Shown: piece after piece, positions 9,712 to 17,273 of the stretch
Position numbering within the stretch: the stretch's first letter is position 1
How the letters are laid out: every line of letters begins with the position of its first letter
From: Variovorax sp. N23
GTDB taxonomy: Bacteria; Pseudomonadota; Gammaproteobacteria; Burkholderiales; Burkholderiaceae_C
Assembly: GCF_025486315.1 (NCBI RefSeq)
Contig: NZ_JAOOPY010000001.1
Span: 496,001 to 560,000, forward strand
Direction of reading: 5' to 3'
DNA length: 64,000 nucleotides
Notes under the pieces: generated by a model
The model's database searches: none
The model's input: the letters and a program-made list of their open reading frames with translations, nothing else
Told to the model about the DNA's origin: nothing
Program-made: the position numbers and the translations under genes

Positions 9712-11118
9712 ATGAGCCCTCAAGACCTTGCCATCGTCCGCAACCGCACCTTCGACGAGATCGCCGTGGGCGACAGCGCCAGCATCGAGCGCACGCTGAC
9801 GGCCGAGGACATCCAGCTGTTCGCGGTGATGTCCGGTGACGTCAACCCGGCGCACCTCGATGCCGAGTACGCGGCATCGACCCGGTTCCACGGCGTGATC
9901 GCGCATGGCATGTGGGGCGGGGCGCTGATCTCGGCGGTCCTCGGCACGCGTCTGCCGGGGCCCGGTACGGTCTACCTGGCGCAGACGCTGAAGTTTCTGC
10001 GTCCTGTGCGGGTCGGCGACACGTTGACCGTCCGTGTGTGCGTGAGCACGCGCGACGAGGCGAAGAAGCGGCTCACGCTGGCCTGCAGCTGCACCAACCA
10101 GCAGGGCGAGGCCGTGATCGACGGGGAGGCCACGGTGCTCGCGCCGACCGAGCGCATCGAGCGCGCCGCCACCACCCTGCCCGAGGTGCGTTTGCGCACG
10201 GCCGACGGATTGCCGCGGCTGCTGGCGCATGTGCGGCCGCTGGCCGCGATCCGTGTCGCCGTGGTCCACCCCTGCGATGCGCTGAGCCTGGGCGGCGCGC
10301 TCGACGCCCGGGCCGCCGGCCTGATCGTGCCGGTGCTGGTGGGACCGCGCGCCCGGCTGCTGGCCGTGGCGGACGAGGCCGGCCTGGACCTCTCGGGCAT
10401 CGACATCGACGACGTGCCGCACAGCCACGCGGCCGCCGCGCGCGCCGCCGAGATGGCCGGCAAGGGCGAGGTCGAGGCGCTGATGAAAGGCAGCCTGCAC
10501 ACCGACGAACTGATGAGCGCCGTGCTGGCCGCCGGCGCGGGGCTGCGCACCGCGCGGCGGCTGTCGCACTGCTACCTGATGCAGACGCCGGCCTACCCGC
10601 GGCCCTTCATCCTCACCGACGCGGCGATCAACATCGCGCCGACGCTCGCCGAGAAGGCCGACATCGTGCGCAATGCCATCGACCTGGCGCATGCCATCGG
10701 CGTGGCCGCGCCGCGCGTGGCCATCCTGGCGGCGGTGGAAACGGTCAACCCGGCCATGCCCGCCACGCTCGATGCCGCCGCGCTGTGCAAGATGGCCGAC
10801 CGCGGGCAGATCGCCGGCGGCGTGCTCGACGGGCCGCTGGCGTTCGACAACGCGGTGTCGATCGCCGCCGCGCGCGTCAAGGGCATCCGCTCCGACGTGG
10901 CGGGCCAGGCCGACGTGCTGGTGGTGCCCGACCTGGAAAGCGGCAACATGCTGGCCAAGCAGCTCGAGTACATGGGCGATGCGGCGACGGCCGGCATCGT
11001 GATGGGCGCAAAGGTGCCCATCGTGCTGACCAGCCGCGCCGATTCGCGCGAAACGCGCATCGCCTCGTGCGCCATCGCGCTGCTGCTGGCGCATCGCTAC
11101 CGCAGCGTGCGCCCCTGA
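9712..11118 (+). CDS. Bifunctional MaoC-like enoyl-CoA hydratase / phosphate acetyl(butyryl)transferase
   Basis: The 468-residue fusion begins with a MaoC/hot-dog hydratase domain (about residues 8-150, with the hydratase-like segment GDVNPAHLD and the following GVIAHGMWG). It ends with a PTA/PTB phosphotransacylase domain (about 165-465, with conserved MKGSLHTDELMSAVL). The first half would hydrate 2-enoyl-CoA and the second would convert acyl-CoA plus phosphate to acyl phosphate. A CAGGAG Shine-Dalgarno precedes the ATG. Together with the following acetate kinase it gives a route from acyl-CoA to acid plus ATP, consistent with fermentative or microaerobic metabolism. Whether acetyl-, propionyl- or butyryl-CoA is preferred is not visible. 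Confidence 0.88.
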   Translation: MSPQDLAIVRNRTFDEIAVGDSASIERTLTAEDIQLFAVMSGDVNPAHLDAEYAASTRFHGVIAHGMWGGALISAVLGTRLPGPGTVYLAQTLKFLRPVRVGDTLTVRVCVSTRDEAKKRLTLACSCTNQQGEAVIDGEATVLAPTERIERAATTLPEVRLRTADGLPRLLAHVRPLAAIRVAVVHPCDALSLGGALDARAAGLIVPVLVGPRARLLAVADEAGLDLSGIDIDDVPHSHAAAARAAEMAGKGEVEALMKGSLHTDELMSAVLAAGAGLRTARRLSHCYLMQTPAYPRPFILTDAAINIAPTLAEKADIVRNAIDLAHAIGVAAPRVAILAAVETVNPAMPATLDAAALCKMADRGQIAGGVLDGPLAFDNAVSIAAARVKGIRSDVAGQADVLVVPDLESGNMLAKQLEYMGDAATAGIVMGAKVPIVLTSRADSRETRIASCAIALLLAHRYRSVRP

Positions 11119-11144
11119 CGGCGCAACGGCAACGCAGGCAGATC

Positions 11145-12431
11145 ATGAATCAACCCCTTCCACGCCTCCACCCCCTGTCCGGTCCGTCGCACGCGCAGGA
11201 CGGCCAGGCCCGGGCGACCCCGCTGATCCTGGTGCTCAACTGCGGCTCGTCGAGCATCAAGTTCGCGCTGTTCGATGCCGGCGCGTCGCCGCTGCCGCGC
11301 GTGCCGGCCTGGAACGGCAAGGTGCAGGACATCGGCGGCCCGGCGCCGACCTATGGCGAGACCGGCATCGCGCCGGTGCCGGTCGCCCTGGACGCGCAGC
11401 AGCCCTATCACGCGGCACTGGCCCACATCCGCGAGCGCGTGGCGGCCCGGCTGGCCGGCCGCCCGCTTGCGGCGGTGGCGCACCGCGTGGTGCACGGCGG
11501 CCGCAAGTACGCGGCGCCGGTACGCATCGATGCCGCGGTGCTGGCCGACCTGCGGGCCTTCGTTCCCCTCGCGCCACTGCACCAGCCTTTCGCGCTGGAG
11601 GCGATGGCCGCGCTGCTGGCGTCGGAGCCGGCCCTGCCGCAGGTCGCCTGCTTCGACACGGCCTTCCACCACACGCTGCCCCGGGTCGAGCAGATGCTGC
11701 CGCTGCCCTACGCGGCGTGGGAGCGGGGGCTGCGCCGCTACGGCTTCCATGGCCTGTCCTACGAGTACCTGTCGGTGGCCTTGCCCGAGCGGCATGGCGA
11801 GCGCGCGCGCGGCCGCACGATCGCCGCGCACCTGGGCAGCGGCGCGAGCCTGTGCGCCATGCAGGGCCTGCGCAGCGTCGCCACGACGATGGGCTTCTCC
11901 GCGCTCGACGGGGTGATGATGGGCACGCGCACCGGGGCGCTGGACCCGGGCGTCGTGCTCTACCTGATGGAGGTCGAGCAGCTCACGCTGGCACAGGTCG
12001 GGCATCTGCTGTACCACGAGTCGGGCCTGTTGGGCGTGTCGGGCGTCTCGTCGGAGCCGCGCGTGCTGCTGGCCGCCGAAGACCGCGACGACGAGGTCGG
12101 CGAGCGCGTGCGTGCCGCCCTGGCGCTGTACGTTCGCCGCATCGTGCGCGAGATCGGTGCGCTGGTGGCGGTGCTCGGCGGGCTGGACCTGCTGGTCTTC
12201 ACGGCGGGCGTGGGCGAGCACAGCGCGCCGATCCGCGAGCGCGTCTGTGCCGCGCTCGGCTACCTGGGCCTGGTGCTCGACGATCCGGCCAACGCGCGCC
12301 ATGCACCCTGGATCGCTGCCGCGCAAAGCCGTGTGGGCGTGGCGGTGGAGCCGACCAACGAGGAGTGGATCGCCGCGCGCGATGCCGCGGCGCTGCTGTC
12401 CCTCGGCCGCGCGGACGGCGCCTCCGGCTGA
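11145..12431 (+). CDS. ackA: Acetate/propionate kinase
   Basis: The 428-residue protein belongs to the acetokinase family. Near the N-terminus it carries the phosphate-binding motif LNCGSSSIKF, and in the middle the family signature around FHGLSYEYLS and AHLGSGASLCA. It converts acyl phosphate and ADP to carboxylate and ATP, or the reverse. It follows the MaoC-PTA gene by 26 bp and closes the run behind the FNR-type promoter. The extra N-terminal 25 residues before the conserved core are Pro/Ser-rich. A later start is possible but no better ribosome site is seen. Confidence 0.9.
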   Translation: MNQPLPRLHPLSGPSHAQDGQARATPLILVLNCGSSSIKFALFDAGASPLPRVPAWNGKVQDIGGPAPTYGETGIAPVPVALDAQQPYHAALAHIRERVAARLAGRPLAAVAHRVVHGGRKYAAPVRIDAAVLADLRAFVPLAPLHQPFALEAMAALLASEPALPQVACFDTAFHHTLPRVEQMLPLPYAAWERGLRRYGFHGLSYEYLSVALPERHGERARGRTIAAHLGSGASLCAMQGLRSVATTMGFSALDGVMMGTRTGALDPGVVLYLMEVEQLTLAQVGHLLYHESGLLGVSGVSSEPRVLLAAEDRDDEVGERVRAALALYVRRIVREIGALVAVLGGLDLLVFTAGVGEHSAPIRERVCAALGYLGLVLDDPANARHAPWIAAAQSRVGVAVEPTNEEWIAARDAAALLSLGRADGASG

Positions 12432-12462
12432 CGCCGCCGGCGTGCGGCGCCGCTTCGCCGCG

Positions 12463-12882
12463 CTAGGGGCGGCGGCTGGCCTGGGCCTGAAGAATCCGGG
12501 GCAGGCTGGTCTCGATCCAGTCGGCCAGGCCCCGGACCCTTTCCGCGGCCTCCAGGCCGAGCGGCGTGAGGCGGTACTCCACATGGGGCGGCACGACGTC
12601 GAAGGCGATGCGGTCGACCAGGCCGTCGCCCTCGAGCGATTGCAGCGTCTGGGCCAGCATGCGTTCGCTGACGCCGCCGATCGCCCGGCGCAGCGCGCTG
12701 AAGCGGTGCACGCGCGTTTCCAGGACCAGCAGGACCAGCACGCCCCACCGGCTCGTGAGGTGCTGGAGCACCTGCCGCGAGGGGCAGCTCGCCACCAGCA
12801 ACTCGCCGCGACGCATGGCGCCCAGCAGCGCCGACGTGTCCTGGGTGGGGTGCCGCGGAACGGGCAGGGTACTTACCTTCAT
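12463..12882 (-). CDS. HxlR-family transcriptional regulator (YtfH-like)
   Basis: This 139-residue protein has a winged-helix core matching HxlR regulators. The motif CPSRQVLQHLTSRWGVLVLLVL comes early, followed by the recognition region FSALRRAIGGVSERMLAQTLQSLE and the wing region VDRIAFDVVPPHVEYRLTPLG. It is divergent from a QorB-like quinone reductase, the same arrangement as ytfH-qorB in enterobacteria, so it probably represses that gene and itself. Members often sense quinones or electrophiles through an N-terminal cysteine. One Cys sits at the start of the HTH region here. The start codon lies between two copies of a predicted operator. Confidence 0.85.
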   Translation of the reverse strand: MKVSTLPVPRHPTQDTSALLGAMRRGELLVASCPSRQVLQHLTSRWGVLVLLVLETRVHRFSALRRAIGGVSERMLAQTLQSLEGDGLVDRIAFDVVPPHVEYRLTPLGLEAAERVRGLADWIETSLPRILQAQASRRP

Positions 12883-12919
12883 GTGCGTACTTACAAAAAG
12901 TTCGTGTCGATCCTACAGT
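12869..12919 (+). promoter_or_regulatory. HxlR operator pair overlapping the qorB promoter
   Basis: GTACTTAC occurs twice in direct orientation, at 12869-12876 and 12887-12894, exactly 18 bp apart. The second copy overlaps a -35 element TTACAA (12891-12896), followed 17 bp later by the -10 element TACAGT (12914-12919) directed at the qorB-like gene. The first copy overlaps the 5' end of the HxlR gene. Repression of both divergent genes by HxlR binding here is inferred. Confidence 0.6.
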
Positions 12920-12949
12920 GCCTGCTTTCACCACTTCACAGGACATCTC

Positions 12950-13810
12950 ATGAAAGTCGCAGTCACCGGCGCCACCGGCCAACTCGGTCGCCTCGTCATC
13001 GAGGGACTTCGCGCCAAGCTGCCGGCGGCCGACATCGTCGCGCTGGTCCGCACACCCTCGAAGGCCGCCGACCTGGGCGTGGAAGCGCGTGAGGCCGACT
13101 ACAGCCGCCCGGAAACGCTGAGCCGGGCGCTGGCCGGGGTGGAGACGCTGCTGCTCATCTCCTCCAGCGAAGTCGGCCAGCGCGTGGCGCAGCACCGCCA
13201 TGTCATCGATGCGGCCAAGGCGGCGGGCGTCACGCGCGTGGTCTACACCAGCCTGCTCCATGCCGACCGTTCGACCTTGAGCCTGGCGACCGAGCACGTC
13301 GAGACGGAGGCGCTGATGCGCGCCTCGGGCCTGCGCGTCACGCTCCTGCGCAACGGCTGGTACACCGAGAACTACACGGGCTCCGTCGGCTCCGCCGTCG
13401 CCCACGGCGCGTTCATCGGCAGCGCGGGCGACGGCCGCATCGCTTCGGCCGCGCGTGCCGACTACGCCGCCGCCGCGGTGGCGGTGCTGACCACGCCGGG
13501 ACACGAGGGAAAGACGTACGAACTCGCCGGCGACTCGGCCTACACCCTGGCCGAACTCGCCGCGGAAATCACGCGCCAGACGGGCAAGGACATTCCCTAC
13601 AGGAACCTGCCGCCGGCGGACTTCGCCGCAGCGCTGCGCGGCGCCGGCCTCCCGGCACCGTGGCCGGAGGCGCTGGCGGCGATTGACGTCGAGGTGTCGA
13701 AGGGCGCGCTGTTCGACGACGGTCGTGCCCTGTCGTCGCTCATCGGACGCCCGACGACACCGCTGGCGGCGTCGGTCGCCGCGGCGCTGCCCGGGCGTTC
13801 ATCGCCGTGA
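12950..13810 (+). CDS. qorB: NAD(P)H:quinone oxidoreductase, QorB-like atypical SDR
   Basis: The 286-residue protein has the same length as E. coli QorB and belongs to the NmrA-like/atypical SDR group. It has an N-terminal GATGQLG dinucleotide-binding loop and the substrate-side stretch LLRNGWYTENY. The enzyme reduces quinones with NADPH and protects against electrophile stress. It is divergent from the HxlR regulator and its 3' end overlaps the convergent DedA gene by 12 bp. Expression is probably derepressed by quinones through the adjacent regulator. Confidence 0.82.
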   Translation: MKVAVTGATGQLGRLVIEGLRAKLPAADIVALVRTPSKAADLGVEAREADYSRPETLSRALAGVETLLLISSSEVGQRVAQHRHVIDAAKAAGVTRVVYTSLLHADRSTLSLATEHVETEALMRASGLRVTLLRNGWYTENYTGSVGSAVAHGAFIGSAGDGRIASAARADYAAAAVAVLTTPGHEGKTYELAGDSAYTLAELAAEITRQTGKDIPYRNLPPADFAAALRGAGLPAPWPEALAAIDVEVSKGALFDDGRALSSLIGRPTTPLAASVAAALPGRSSP

Positions 13811-14365
13811 TCGCCACTGCCGGGCCAGCGCGACCAGGAGCGCGATCGCCAGCGCCGCCAGGATCAGGACATGCTCGTACGGCCGCAGCTGGCCGACGAG
13901 CCCATGCAGCAGCTGCGTCAGCTTGAGGCCGAACAGGACGACGACAGCGGCCCACACGAGCGACGCGGGAATACTCAGCGCCGTGTAGACCGATGCCCGC
14001 ATCGGCCCCAGGCCCAGGGTGGCCGGCAGCACGATCCGCAGGCCCCAGGCGAAACGCATCAGGAAGACGGTGGCGGCCGGATGGCGCGAGACGAAGCCGT
14101 TGACGCGCGCGATGTGCCGGGCCATCGTCGGGCGTTTCGCCAGCAGGGCGGCGCCCTGGCGCCGCCCGAGGTGGAAGTAGAACTGGTCGGCCAGGAAGGC
14201 CGCAGCGGCGCCGCAGGCGACGAGCGGCCACAGCGAGAGGTAGCCCTGGTGCACCGCATAGGCACCGAGCATCAGGATCGTCTCGCCCTCGAAAAGCCCC
14301 CCGATGAAGACCGCGAGGTAGCCGTAATGCTCGAGGAGCGCGGAAGCATGCATGGCGCCGATCAT
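13799..14365 (-). CDS. DedA-family membrane protein (VTT domain)
   Basis: The 188-residue polytopic inner-membrane protein has the DedA/VTT signature: an N-terminal re-entrant acidic segment FIGGLFEGETILMLGAY, then RFAWGLRIVLPATLG with the conserved arginines. Four to five hydrophobic segments are visible. Family members are proposed lipid scramblases or transporters supporting membrane homeostasis and envelope stress tolerance. It is transcribed away from the UspA gene, so the FNR box between them could in principle serve it too. An in-frame ATG at codon 5 is an alternative start. Confidence 0.83.
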   Translation of the reverse strand: MIGAMHASALLEHYGYLAVFIGGLFEGETILMLGAYAVHQGYLSLWPLVACGAAAAFLADQFYFHLGRRQGAALLAKRPTMARHIARVNGFVSRHPAATVFLMRFAWGLRIVLPATLGLGPMRASVYTALSIPASLVWAAVVVLFGLKLTQLLHGLVGQLRPYEHVLILAALAIALLVALARQWRSRR

Positions 14366-14415
14366 GCCGCAGCCTCGTGGCCGTTTCCCTCGCCCTGGAC
14401 GCCGAGCGGGTGGAC

Positions 14416-14457
14416 TTGATCGCCATCAAGCGCGCGCCGAGATGCCGCGCCTAGAGT
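14416..14457 (+). promoter_or_regulatory. FNR/Anr-type class II promoter of the UspA gene
   Basis: TTGATCGCCATCAA at 14416-14429 is a perfect match to TTGAT-N4-ATCAA. A -10-like TAGAGT lies at 14452-14457, again 22 bp after the box, giving a predicted start near 14464 and a leader of about 50 bases before the UspA start codon. Geometry is identical to the boxes at 623 and 54780. Confidence 0.8.
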
Positions 14458-14516
14458 GCAGGCGAACACCCGCCCTTTCATCCATCGCCGCACCCCGGCC
14501 TATCGAGTCCTCCGTC

Positions 14517-14969
14517 ATGTACCGAAAGATCCTGGTCCCCATCGATGGCAGCACGACCTCGCAACGCGCGCTGACCGAGGCCGCGCAGCTGGCGCAGCTT
14601 TGCGGTGCGTCGCTCGTGCTGCTGCACATCGTCGACGACGCTGCGCACGTCAACGGCTTCGAGCGCCCGGGGGTCTACGTTCAGGAGATCCGCCCGCGCT
14701 TCCTCGCGGCCGGCCAGGCGCTGCTCGACACCGCGAAGGCCGGGCTGGCCGCCACGCCCGTCGCGGTCGAGACCGTGCTGGTGGAGTGCTGCGGCGACCG
14801 GGTGTCCGAACGCATCGTGGAGCACGCCGTGAAGTCCGGCGCCGACCTGATCGTGCTCGGCACGCACGGTCGGCGCGGGGTCGACCGCCTGCTCATCGGC
14901 AGCGATGCCGAACAGGTCGCGCGCCTGGCGTCGGTGCCTGTGCTGCTGGTGCGCGCGCCGCGCGACTGA
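14517..14969 (+). CDS. Universal stress protein, UspA family
   Basis: The single-domain 150-residue UspA protein begins MYRKILVPIDGS. It keeps the ATP-binding pattern G-x2-G-x9-G-S near residues 118-132 (in LGTHGRRG and IGSDAEQV). Universal stress proteins bind ATP and support survival during growth arrest and hypoxia. The start was chosen because it aligns with the conserved N-terminus; the longer reading frame upstream runs through the promoter. A perfect FNR/Anr-type box precedes it, as is common for usp genes in the Pseudomonas Anr regulon. Confidence 0.9.
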   Translation: MYRKILVPIDGSTTSQRALTEAAQLAQLCGASLVLLHIVDDAAHVNGFERPGVYVQEIRPRFLAAGQALLDTAKAGLAATPVAVETVLVECCGDRVSERIVEHAVKSGADLIVLGTHGRRGVDRLLIGSDAEQVARLASVPVLLVRAPRD

Positions 14970-15020
14970 GGTTCAGCGCACCGGTTCGATCGTCATCACC
15001 GTGAGTGCGCCGTCGACCGT
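14966..15020 (-). pseudogene. Remnant 3' end of a second cusF-like gene (direct repeat, copy A)
   Basis: These 55 bases match 16396-16450, the real cusF 3' end, at 48 of 55 positions. Read on the minus strand they still encode a CusF-like tail (VDGALTVMTIEPVR then stop), but nothing of the gene remains beyond about 15020. The repeat period of 1430 bp contains the FAD oxidoreductase. A duplicated and decayed cusF, or an insertion event that copied the junction, would explain it. Confidence 0.7.
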
Positions 15021-15076
15021 CGCGTGAGGATCACGGCGCCGCCGGTGTGACGGTCGCGCCACGTACGATCGGCGTG

Positions 15077-16399
15077 ATGCAGGTACGTGAACACCCAGAG
15101 AGCCTTCGATCCACGGAAGCTTGGCGCCATGTCGTCGTCATCGGCGCCGGCGCGGTCGGCAGTGCAACAGCCATCGAAGCCTTGCGCGCGGGGCTGCGCG
15201 TCACCGTGATCGAGCCCGGCGAACCCGGTGACGAGCACGCCACCAGCTACGGCAATGCCGGCTGGCTGTCGTCCCATTCGGTCGTGCCGCCGGCCTTGCC
15301 GGGCGCCTGGCGCAAGGTGCCGGGCTGGCTGGCCGACCCGCTCGGTCCGCTGGCGGTGCGTTGGCGCCACCTGCCGCGCGCTGCGCCCTGGCTGCTGCGC
15401 TATCTGCTGTCGGGGGGGACCGAGGCACGGGTGCAGCGCACCGCCGATGCGTTGCGCACCTTGCTCGTCGATGCGCCGCAGCTGCACCAGCAACTGGCGC
15501 GCGAGGCCGGCGTGCCGCAGCTGATCGAACACCGCGGGCTGCTGCATGTCTATCGCTCGCAGGCCGAGTTCATGGGCGATGCGCTGGGGTGGCGCGTGCG
15601 CGAGCGCACCGGGGTGCGCTGGGTGCAGTGGGATGCGGCGCAACTGCGCGCGCACGAGCCCGACCTCGACGAGCGCTACACGCTCGGCATCTTCGTGGCG
15701 GAGGCCGGGCACTGCCGGGATCCGGGCGCTTACGTGGCGGCACTCGCGCGTCATGCCGGGCGGCAGGGTGCACAGCGCGTGGTGGCGCGCGCCACGGGTT
15801 TTCGCATCGAGGGCGGCCGGCTGCGGGGCGTGCTGACCGACCACGGCGAGGTCGCTTGCGACGCGGCGGCCATCTGCGCCGGCGCGTACTCGGCCGGGCT
15901 GGCGCGTGCGGCGGGCTCGCCGGTGCCGCTCGAGTCGGAGCGCGGCTACCACGTGATGGTCGGCGCCCCTGGGGTCGGTCCGCGCACGCCGATGATGGCG
16001 GCCGACGGCAAGCTGATCGCGCACTGGATGGACGGCGGCCTGCGCGCCGCAGGCCAGGTGGAGATCGGCGGGCTCGATGCGGCGCCCGACTGGCGCCGTG
16101 CCGACATCCTGTACAGCCACCTGCGCTCGATGTTCCCCGCCTTGCCGCGCGATGCCCAGGGGGCCGGCGTGCGCCACTGGCTGGGCCACCGGCCGAGCAT
16201 GCCCGACGGGCTGCCCTGCATCGGGCCGGCGGCTGCGACGCCCGACGTGGTGCTGGCCTTCGGCCATGGCCATGTCGGGCTGGGCGGTTCGGCCCGCACC
16301 GGCCGGCTGGCGGCGCAGCTGCTCGCCGGCCGGACGCCGGAGACGCCGCTTGCGCCCTTCGACCCGCAGCGCTTCGGCCGCCGGCGCGCCGCGGCCTGA
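15077..16399 (+). CDS. FAD-dependent D-amino acid dehydrogenase-like oxidoreductase (DAO family)
   Basis: The 440-residue flavoprotein carries an N-terminal Rossmann motif VVVIGAGAVGSATAIEALRAGLRV. It also has the DadA-like segment ATSYGNAGWLS and a C-terminal FAD-contact region FGHGHVGLGGSARTGRLAAQL. Relatives (DadA type) oxidise D-amino acids and pass electrons to the respiratory chain at the cytoplasmic membrane. The substrate here is not determined. The upstream frame continues, but codon 1 at 15077 lies just before the conserved fold. It sits alone between UspA and a convergent copper cluster and is bounded by two copies of a cusF 3' end, which suggests it entered this site by insertion. 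Confidence 0.75.
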   Translation: MQVREHPESLRSTEAWRHVVVIGAGAVGSATAIEALRAGLRVTVIEPGEPGDEHATSYGNAGWLSSHSVVPPALPGAWRKVPGWLADPLGPLAVRWRHLPRAAPWLLRYLLSGGTEARVQRTADALRTLLVDAPQLHQQLAREAGVPQLIEHRGLLHVYRSQAEFMGDALGWRVRERTGVRWVQWDAAQLRAHEPDLDERYTLGIFVAEAGHCRDPGAYVAALARHAGRQGAQRVVARATGFRIEGGRLRGVLTDHGEVACDAAAICAGAYSAGLARAAGSPVPLESERGYHVMVGAPGVGPRTPMMAADGKLIAHWMDGGLRAAGQVEIGGLDAAPDWRRADILYSHLRSMFPALPRDAQGAGVRHWLGHRPSMPDGLPCIGPAAATPDVVLAFGHGHVGLGGSARTGRLAAQLLAGRTPETPLAPFDPQRFGRRRAAA

Positions 16400-16450
16400 G
16401 GCTCAGTTCGCCGGTTCGAGCGTCATCACCGTGAGCGCGCCGTCGACCTT
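16396..16450 (-). repeat. Direct repeat copy B (intact cusF 3' end)
   Basis: This is the functional counterpart of the 14966-15020 remnant, with 48 of 55 identical positions. It contains the last codons of the CusF-like gene and extends to the stop codon of the FAD oxidoreductase. Confidence 0.75.
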
Positions 16451-16720
16451 GTCGGCGGTGAACCTCACCTTGTCGCCGGGCTTGACCTTCTGCAGCAGCG
16501 CCGGCTCCTGGACCCGGAACACCATGGTCATCGGCGGCATGTCGAGGTTGGCGATCTCGCCATGGCGCAGCGTGATCTTCTGCTGCTCGACGTCTACTTT
16601 GCGGACCTCACCGTCGACCACGGGCAGCGGCGCCTGGGCGAAGGCCGAGAGGGACACGGCCATCAGGCCGAAGGCGAGGAGAACGAAGGGTGTGTGGCGC
16701 AGCAGCGCGCGTCTTTTCAT
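16403..16720 (-). CDS. CusF-like periplasmic copper-binding protein
   Basis: The 105-residue protein has a cleavable signal peptide (about residues 1-28, ending SAFAQ) followed by a single small beta-barrel domain of the CusF/CusX type. The metal site is visible as a His in TLRHGEIANL followed by DMPPMTM. The position held by the copper-capping Trp of E. coli CusF is Met here, a common variant in this family. The ATG at 16720 is preferred because it gives a proper signal peptide; the open frame upstream is an overlap with the cupredoxin gene. It is the last gene of the copper cluster and probably ferries Cu(I) in the periplasm. Confidence 0.85.
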   Translation of the reverse strand: MKRRALLRHTPFVLLAFGLMAVSLSAFAQAPLPVVDGEVRKVDVEQQKITLRHGEIANLDMPPMTMVFRVQEPALLQKVKPGDKVRFTADKVDGALTVMTLEPAN

Positions 16721-16746
16721 GAGGGACTCCATGTCGATCGGCGGGT

Positions 16747-17241
16747 TCATCGGGCCGGCAGCACACGCACGCGCCCGGCCATGCCGAGTTCGTAGTGGTC
16801 GCCGACCAGGCAGGCGAAGTCGAAGTCGCCGGGGCGGTTGAAGTGCCACACCAGCTCGCCGGTGCGGCCGGCCTTCACATGCGCCATCCACGGGTCGTCG
16901 TGCTCCATGGTCGGGTGCTTCTTCATCTGTTCGGCGTGCTCGTCGATGGTCGCGCGGGTGCCGAGCACCAGCTCGTGCAGTTCCTTGCCGCGGTTGCGCA
17001 GGCGCAGGCGAACGGTTTCGCCTTCGCGCACTTCGATCACCGACGGTGTGAAGCGCATTTCGTCGGTCATGGCGATGTCGATGGTGCGGCGCACGGCCCG
17101 GGCTTCGCCGGCGATGCCCCAGGCCTGCTGTTCGGGCGGCAGCGCGGCCTGCGCGGCACGGGGCGTGTGCGCTTCATGCGCGAGAACGAAGAGCGGCGCC
17201 GCGAGCAGGGCGCTCGCGATGAGGGTTCGGAAGAGCTTCAT
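16747..17241 (-). CDS. Periplasmic cupredoxin (plastocyanin/azurin-like copper protein)
   Basis: The 164-residue protein has an N-terminal signal peptide (about residues 1-20, ending VLAHEA) and a C-terminal cupredoxin fold. The type 1 copper ligands are visible as a His in KELHELVLG and C-x4-H-x4-M in ACLVGDHYELGM. The region between (residues 100-130) is rich in His, Met and Asp and may bind additional metal. It lies 32 bp downstream of the multicopper oxidase stop and probably exchanges electrons or copper with that enzyme. This cupredoxin type is common in copper-resistance clusters. Confidence 0.87.
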   Translation of the reverse strand: MKLFRTLIASALLAAPLFVLAHEAHTPRAAQAALPPEQQAWGIAGEARAVRRTIDIAMTDEMRFTPSVIEVREGETVRLRLRNRGKELHELVLGTRATIDEHAEQMKKHPTMEHDDPWMAHVKAGRTGELVWHFNRPGDFDFACLVGDHYELGMAGRVRVLPAR

Positions 17242-17273
17242 ATGGAATCTTTCGAGAGGAACTGAGGAGGGGG

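Noticed and set aside
16540-16620. Met in place of the copper-capping Trp in the CusF-like protein (DMPPMTM)
   Set aside because: This DMPPMTM-type site is common in CusF-like proteins of Burkholderiales and Pseudomonas, so it is a normal variant.
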